A stretch of 11,450 nt of DNA from Limnobacter sp. (lineage in GTDB: Bacteria; Pseudomonadota; Gammaproteobacteria; Burkholderiales; Burkholderiaceae_B), in NCBI GenBank assembly GCA_012032215.1, contig JAAURO010000024.1, positions 1 to 11,450 on the forward strand. Reading direction: 5' to 3'. This document shows, piece by piece, positions 7,825 through 11,450 of this stretch; position 1 is the first letter of the stretch, and the number at the start of each line of letters is the position of its first letter. The notes under the pieces were generated by a model. The model was not told the origin of the DNA. It did not search any database and worked only from the letters and a program-made list of their open reading frames with translations. The position numbers and the translations under genes were made by a program.

Positions 7825-8655
7825 ATGGACGATACGACAGACAGAAAACAGGCCTCGCCCAAGGTAAAAAAGTGGGTAACGGTGGGCGTGGTACTTGCCT
7901 TGGTGGGCGGATTGACTGCGTATTCGTTGGCGCGGCAACCGGATTCCGATTCGGCTGGCGGGGCTGAAAAAGCCGCGCAAACCGAGTCGCAATTCCTGAT
8001 TCGGATTGACGATGAAACCGTGACGGACACCGAGATTGCGGGCCTGCTTAACCAAGGGGTTGACAGGGCCATTGTGATAGACCGTTACATCAACAAAGTG
8101 ATTGCCGCCCGCTTGGGTGAGTCTAAATACAGTGAGCAGGCAAAAGCCACCCTTCAGGCGGCCAAACGCGAAGTGCTCGCCAATATGTACACCGTGCGCA
8201 GAATGCAGGAATTGCGTGCAGCAATTAAAGAGGAAGAGGTAAAAAGTTTTTACACAGAAAACATCCGCGATGAAAACTTCACACGCTGGAAACTAGCGTA
8301 TTACCTGACCCCTGACCCTGCTGACATTCAAGGCACGCTGGCAAAAATGAAAGCAGGCGACAAAGATGCACTGCAACAATTGCGCCCGCTGGCAGAAGAA
8401 GGCGATGGCTATTTGGCCGCCCAATTGCTGCCTTACAACCTGGGCCGGGTGGTTGCACCACTCAAAAAAGGGGACTTTACCGACATTTTACCAATCCGTA
8501 ATGGGTATATGACAGTACTGGTCGAAGATGTTAAAAAACAAGAAAAGCCCACCCTTGAAAAAGTTCGAGCCGAGATCATTGAAGTACTGGCAACCCGCCG
8601 TTTCAATGAAGAACTTGAAAAGGCACGCCGCAAGGCAAACATTGAAATCAGTTAA
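7825..8655 (+). CDS. Membrane-anchored parvulin/SurA-like peptidyl-prolyl isomerase-type protein
   Basis: 276 residues. It has a short basic cytoplasmic N-terminus and an anchor helix at about 17-36 (WVTVGVVLALVGGLTAYSLA) without an obvious cleavage site. A SurA/PpiD-like N-domain follows with the inserted helix region (VIDRYINKVIAARLG to about 135). The C-terminal half resembles a parvulin domain (RWKLAYYLTPDPADIQGTL ... LGRVVAPLKKGDFTDILPIRNGYMTVLVEDVK, about 154-237), ending in a helix (LEKVRAEIIEVLATRRF) and IEIS. Such proteins act as periplasmic folding helpers for exported or outer-membrane proteins. Whether isomerase activity is kept cannot be judged by eye, since the usual active-site His residues are not evident; it may act only as a chaperone. 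It sits directly before the pilin-like genes, so these or the large repeat protein are natural clients (inference). Confidence 0.78.
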   Translation: MDDTTDRKQASPKVKKWVTVGVVLALVGGLTAYSLARQPDSDSAGGAEKAAQTESQFLIRIDDETVTDTEIAGLLNQGVDRAIVIDRYINKVIAARLGESKYSEQAKATLQAAKREVLANMYTVRRMQELRAAIKEEEVKSFYTENIRDENFTRWKLAYYLTPDPADIQGTLAKMKAGDKDALQQLRPLAEEGDGYLAAQLLPYNLGRVVAPLKKGDFTDILPIRNGYMTVLVEDVKKQEKPTLEKVRAEIIEVLATRRFNEELEKARRKANIEIS

Positions 8656-8678
8656 TCGGCGGTTTAAGGAGAAAGAAT

Positions 8679-9350
8679 ATGAAACAGACAATGCCACATT
8701 CACACCAGGCCGGTTTTATACAAGCTGCGCTGTTATTTGGCATTGCGCTGATGACGGCCATTTTGGGCGGATTTGCGCTGGCAAACCGAACACCAACAGG
8801 GGCTACCGATACCGAAGAGGCTAAGGTAAATGCCTCGGTCATTCTGAAACAGGCCAGCGACCTGCGCGATGGGGTTCAGCGCTATGCGGTAGATTTTGGT
8901 TCCACTGCAGTTACCAGCACTATGACCTTTAACTCTACCGCCACCACAGGCCTGTTCGACCCCGCAGCCCGCTACGCCAGCCCGCAGGTAATGCCCGCTT
9001 CGGTGTTTGCCGCAGGTGCGGACACCACCATTAAAAGCACGGCGCCCGCCGCAGGCCACTGGTATTTTGTAGAAAACCACTCCGGCAATTCGGTTGGAAC
9101 GGGCACAGCCGACCCAATGGTGGCTTTGCCCGATATCAAGCAGGCAGTGTGCCAGCGCATTAACACCATGCTGTACGGCTCGCCCACCATTCCTACCATT
9201 ACCTACACGCTGACCGATGTAACCACGGATCAGGCTGCCAACCTAGCCACCTCTGCGGGCACGGCTGTACCAGCAGGCTGGGCCGAAGGGTGTTACCAGC
9301 TAGAAACTTCCAGCGACTACATTTACTTCAAAATTGTGCAGGAAAATTAA
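8679..9350 (+). CDS. Pilin-like exported protein, GFI class without Glu5
   Basis: 223 residues, with a strong AAGGAG at 8666-8671 before the ATG. A 12-residue polar leader ends in AG, followed by a hydrophobic helix (FIQAALLFGIALMTAILGG). This is the general plan of a type IV prepilin cut after Gly12, but the residue that would be 5 is Ala rather than Glu. Next comes an amphipathic helix (LKQASDLRDGVQRYAVDFG), then a Thr/Ser/Ala-rich globular part with two cysteines, C158 and C205, that could form the C-terminal disulfide loop seen in many pilins. The downstream protein at 9453-10040 shares the GFI...LL(F/Y)GIAL helix. It could be a major or minor pilin of a divergent class, or a bitopic protein that is never processed. 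The family is not recognised beyond this. Confidence 0.72.
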   Translation: MKQTMPHSHQAGFIQAALLFGIALMTAILGGFALANRTPTGATDTEEAKVNASVILKQASDLRDGVQRYAVDFGSTAVTSTMTFNSTATTGLFDPAARYASPQVMPASVFAAGADTTIKSTAPAAGHWYFVENHSGNSVGTGTADPMVALPDIKQAVCQRINTMLYGSPTIPTITYTLTDVTTDQAANLATSAGTAVPAGWAEGCYQLETSSDYIYFKIVQEN

Positions 9351-9359
9351 ATTGAGCCA

Positions 9360-9440
9360 CCTTGCCAAGCACCTAATACAGGAACACGGCAAGGCCAGCT
9401 AACCCGTTAAGGGGGGATTAAGAACTGGCGCTGGCCTGCC
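9360..9440 (+). promoter_or_regulatory. Two mutually exclusive stems between the pilin-like genes
   Basis: In the 102-base gap, CCTTGCC (9360-9366) can pair perfectly with GGCAAGG (9388-9394). The same middle segment extended, GGCAAGGCCAGC (9388-9399), can instead pair with GCTGGCCTGCC (9430-9440) with a single bulged A. The second stem ends 12 bases before the next ATG and holds a G-rich AAGGGGGG in its loop. The arrangement resembles an attenuator or translation switch, but there is no U tract, so transcription termination is not supported. Confidence 0.45.
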
Positions 9441-9452
9441 GTAAACAAGATC

Positions 9453-10040
9453 ATGAACGTGAAAGTTGACGAGCACTGGAAATTCGGCCGTTCAAAGCCG
9501 ACAACCACACAGGCCAGCGAAACCGGTTTTATCAGTGGTTACCTGTTGTACGGAATTGCCTTACTGTCTGTGGTGGGTTTGGCGTATGCCAAGATTTACG
9601 ATTCTTACTCGCAGGCCGAACTCGTAGACCGCACTGTCAACACCCTGGAAACCCAGGTGCAAACGCTCATGGTGCGGGTTATACGGTGTGTGAGCCAGTA
9701 TCCCGATGGAACACATGGCGAGTTTGCCCAAAGGCCTGCCTTTCCTGCTCCACCGGTTGCCACTTATGCCAACAACCGCACGGTGATGTCGAACGTAGAG
9801 TGCCCCGGCATACCCAGTGGCAGCAAGCTGTTAACCGTGTTTGGTTACCTGCCCCAGGCCCCTGCGGGGTTTAATGAATGGGAATACCAGCACACCTCGG
9901 CAGACGGCGTGCGTTTGATACTTTCGCCATCGGTTGCCAATGGCGAAGCGGTAGTTCGCACACGGCTTAAAAACCGGTTGGGGCTGGGTTACGAGGTTAT
10001 AGAGTCCGGAGACGAACTCATAATCACGTTGGAAAAATAA
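9453..10040 (+). CDS. Second pilin-like protein, GFI class without Glu5
   Basis: 195 residues. The leader is longer, 25 residues ending in ETG, then the hydrophobic helix FISGYLLYGIALLSVVGLAY. A prepilin-type cut after Gly25 would put Tyr at position 5 in place of Glu. A helix (AELVDRTVNTLETQVQTLMV) carries on, then a globular part with C79 and C117 and the end VIESGDELIITLEK. The helix pattern GFI-x-x-x-LL(F/Y)GIAL is shared with the protein at 8679-9350, which suggests a related pair such as major plus minor pilin. The ATG lacks a close ribosome binding site; the nearest G-rich stretch (9409-9416) is over 35 bases upstream, and the frame is closed by a TAA just before it, with no other standard start between. 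Low native expression or structure-dependent initiation is possible. Confidence 0.72.
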   Translation: MNVKVDEHWKFGRSKPTTTQASETGFISGYLLYGIALLSVVGLAYAKIYDSYSQAELVDRTVNTLETQVQTLMVRVIRCVSQYPDGTHGEFAQRPAFPAPPVATYANNRTVMSNVECPGIPSGSKLLTVFGYLPQAPAGFNEWEYQHTSADGVRLILSPSVANGEAVVRTRLKNRLGLGYEVIESGDELIITLEK

Positions 10041-10049
10041 GGAGTAGCC

Positions 10050-11450
10050 ATGCGTATTCAATGGAAAAGCCTGCTGGTAGTTGCAGCACTGGCGTTGTTG
10101 CCACTGAATGCTGCCTTGGCGATAAGCAGTGCCGAAGTGCAAGCCTCGGTAGATACGATGTTTCTGGTGCGCGATTTCACGCAAAAATCGTTCGCTTCGG
10201 ATGCCAGTTCCAATTTGAGCAACTCCGCAGTCGTCACCAATGGTGCACCGCGTGCCTACCGCATGGGCACCACCCAGCCGTCTTTTTCCTGCCGACATGC
10301 GCGTGATTCACAACAACGCCGGTGTAATTACCACAGATGGCACAGGCCGCCCCTTGGGTTACTGCGCGTGGGACAACACTTCTGCTACCGATGTAACTGA
10401 CACGGGCACTCTGGCCTATCTGGCAGGCAATGTACCTGGCAACACCACGCCGCTTTTGCTGGCGGTGTTGTCACCGGGGCGCAATGGTGCCGTGGATACC
10501 ACGTGCAACGAAATTCTGGTGAATGTGCGCAACGGCATCAGGCCCGCCAATGGCGATGACTTTGTCAGCTATGTGCTTCCAGAAGCCAGTGCTGCCGCTT
10601 CTGATTTTGGCGACACCGTGGCCGACAAAACCACGCTGGATGGCACCACCGGGCAAGATGGCGAAGTGCGTTTGGTCAAAGAAGAAAACAGCCTGTATTT
10701 TTACGACACCGGCCTGGGTGCCTGGCAGCGCGTAACCAACACCACCGGTGATGGTGTGTTTACCGATGATGGTTTGGGCAATTTAAGCTATACCGCAGGG
10801 GGCACCACCGTGGGTGCACTGACCGCCACCAGCGGCACTTTTAGTGGCGCCGTTGGCGGCACCGCAGCCACCTTTTCTGGCACGGTGACTGCCAATGCCT
10901 TTGTGGGCGATGGTTCAGGGCTAACCAACCTGAACGTGGGCAGCTTCAGCGGCACCGTAGGCGTGGGAAGTGGTGGCACCGGGGTAGATGCCAGCGCAGC
11001 CGCCAACGGCACCCTGCTGATAGGCAATGGCACCGGCTACACCCTGAGCACCTTAACTGCGGGGGCGGGCGTAGGCGTGGTTAATGGGTCGGGCACCATT
11101 ACCCTTTCCAACACCGGGGTAACCAGCATAACCGGCACCGCCGATCAACTCATAACCAGCGGCAGCACGGGCGACATTACTTTAAGCCTGCCCCAGGCCA
11201 TTGCCGCCACCAGCACCCCCACCTTTGCGGGCGCGGTGCTTAATGGCACCTTAACCGGAACAGATGCCAACTTCAGCGGCACAGTCACTGGCACGTTTTC
11301 TGGCAATGGCGCTGCCTTAACCAACTTGAACGCCGGTAATTTATCTTCTGGCACCATTGGTGTTGCACGTGGCGGCACCGGGGTAGATGCCAGCGCAGCC
11401 GCCAACGGCACCCTGCTGATAGGCAATGGCACCGGCTATACACTGGCCAC
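10050..11450 (+). CDS. Large secreted repetitive surface protein, candidate adhesin (partial, one apparent frameshift, runs off the right edge)
   Basis: The ATG has AAGGAG at 10039-10044. MRIQWKSLLVVAALALLPLN-AALA is a Sec signal peptide, cut likely after residue 24. The first frame runs to about 10282. One T fewer in the T5 run at 10283-10287 joins it (TTQPSFPADMRVIHNN) to frame 1, which stays open to the window end, so at least 466 residues. An N-terminal domain (about 25-215) contains GYCAWDN and TTCNEIL, whose cysteines may pair. From about residue 250 the protein becomes Gly/Thr/Ser/Asn-rich with repeated modules, each carrying FSGTVT, then GxGxxLTNLN, then GGTGVDASAAANGTLL and IGNGTGYTL. 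Modules of this kind (GDGSGLTNLN) are known in phage tail fibres and bacterial surface proteins, often ending in a self-cleaving S74 chaperone domain. The role as pilus-linked adhesin or exported substrate is inferred from position. Confidence 0.82.
10975..11039 (+). repeat. First copy of a 65-base perfect direct repeat (399-base period)
   Basis: Identical over 65 bases to 11374-11438, exactly 399 bases (133 codons) apart. It encodes the GGTGVDASAAANG / TLLIGNGTGY part of the surface-protein module. The modules also match, less well, upstream: 10867-10935 and 11266-11331 both encode an FSGTVT...LTNLN unit. Confidence 0.93.
11374..11438 (+). repeat. Second copy of the 65-base perfect direct repeat
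   Basis: Base-for-base copy of 10975-11039, diverging at 11439 (T in place of C). The window ends 12 bases later, so further copies may follow. Confidence 0.93.

Noticed and set aside
10788..11432. Two similar minus-strand frames, each starting MPLPISRVPLAAALAS
   Set aside because: Their similarity is just the reverse complement of the 399-base direct repeat in the surface-protein gene.
10050..11450. Shufflon or other inversion system as in R64 PilV
   Set aside because: The repeats are direct, not inverted, and no recombinase gene or inverted core sites are visible in the window.

Overview
The window looks like chromosomal (or integrated-element) DNA of a Gram-negative proteobacterium of moderate GC content. 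A beta-proteobacterium is my guess, at low confidence. The grounds are a DsbD-type thiol transporter, an outer-membrane lipoprotein secretin and a GspE/PilB-class ATPase. All supported genes are on the + strand, and no RNA gene, insertion sequence or CRISPR array is visible.

Layout. Positions 1-653 hold the 3' end of dsbD (last membrane segments plus the periplasmic thioredoxin domain). Positions 654-895 are non-coding and carry a strong imperfect hairpin (817-851). From 896 to the right edge runs one tightly packed operon-like series resembling a type IVb pilus / type II secretion-like machine: secretin lipoprotein (896-2762), Ser-tailed exported protein (2759-3514), secretion ATPase (3521-5206), GspF/PilR-like inner-membrane platform (5203-6460), two bitopic inner-membrane proteins (6462-7337 and 7334-7808), a membrane-anchored parvulin/SurA-like protein (7825-8655), two pilin-like proteins without the usual Glu5 (8679-9350 and 9453-10040), and the start of a long secreted repetitive protein with tail-fibre/adhesin-type modules (10050 to beyond 11450). 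Several junctions are 4-base ATGA overlaps, which points to translational coupling.

How it may work together (inference). The ATPase drives the PilR-like platform. The two bitopic proteins would link the platform to the periplasm. The secretin, with its extended Pro/Val-repeat tail and its overlapping partner gene, would form the outer-membrane pore. The parvulin-like protein may assist folding of the pilin-like proteins or of the large exported protein, which is a candidate pilus-associated adhesin or secreted substrate. No prepilin peptidase or canonical major pilin lies in the window; they may lie to the right.

Caution. Five genes are interrupted by nine apparent frameshifts, and each is repaired by changing a short homopolymer run by one base. 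I read most of these as probable sequencing or assembly errors rather than gene decay. The affected genes are therefore annotated as whole genes spanning the shifts.
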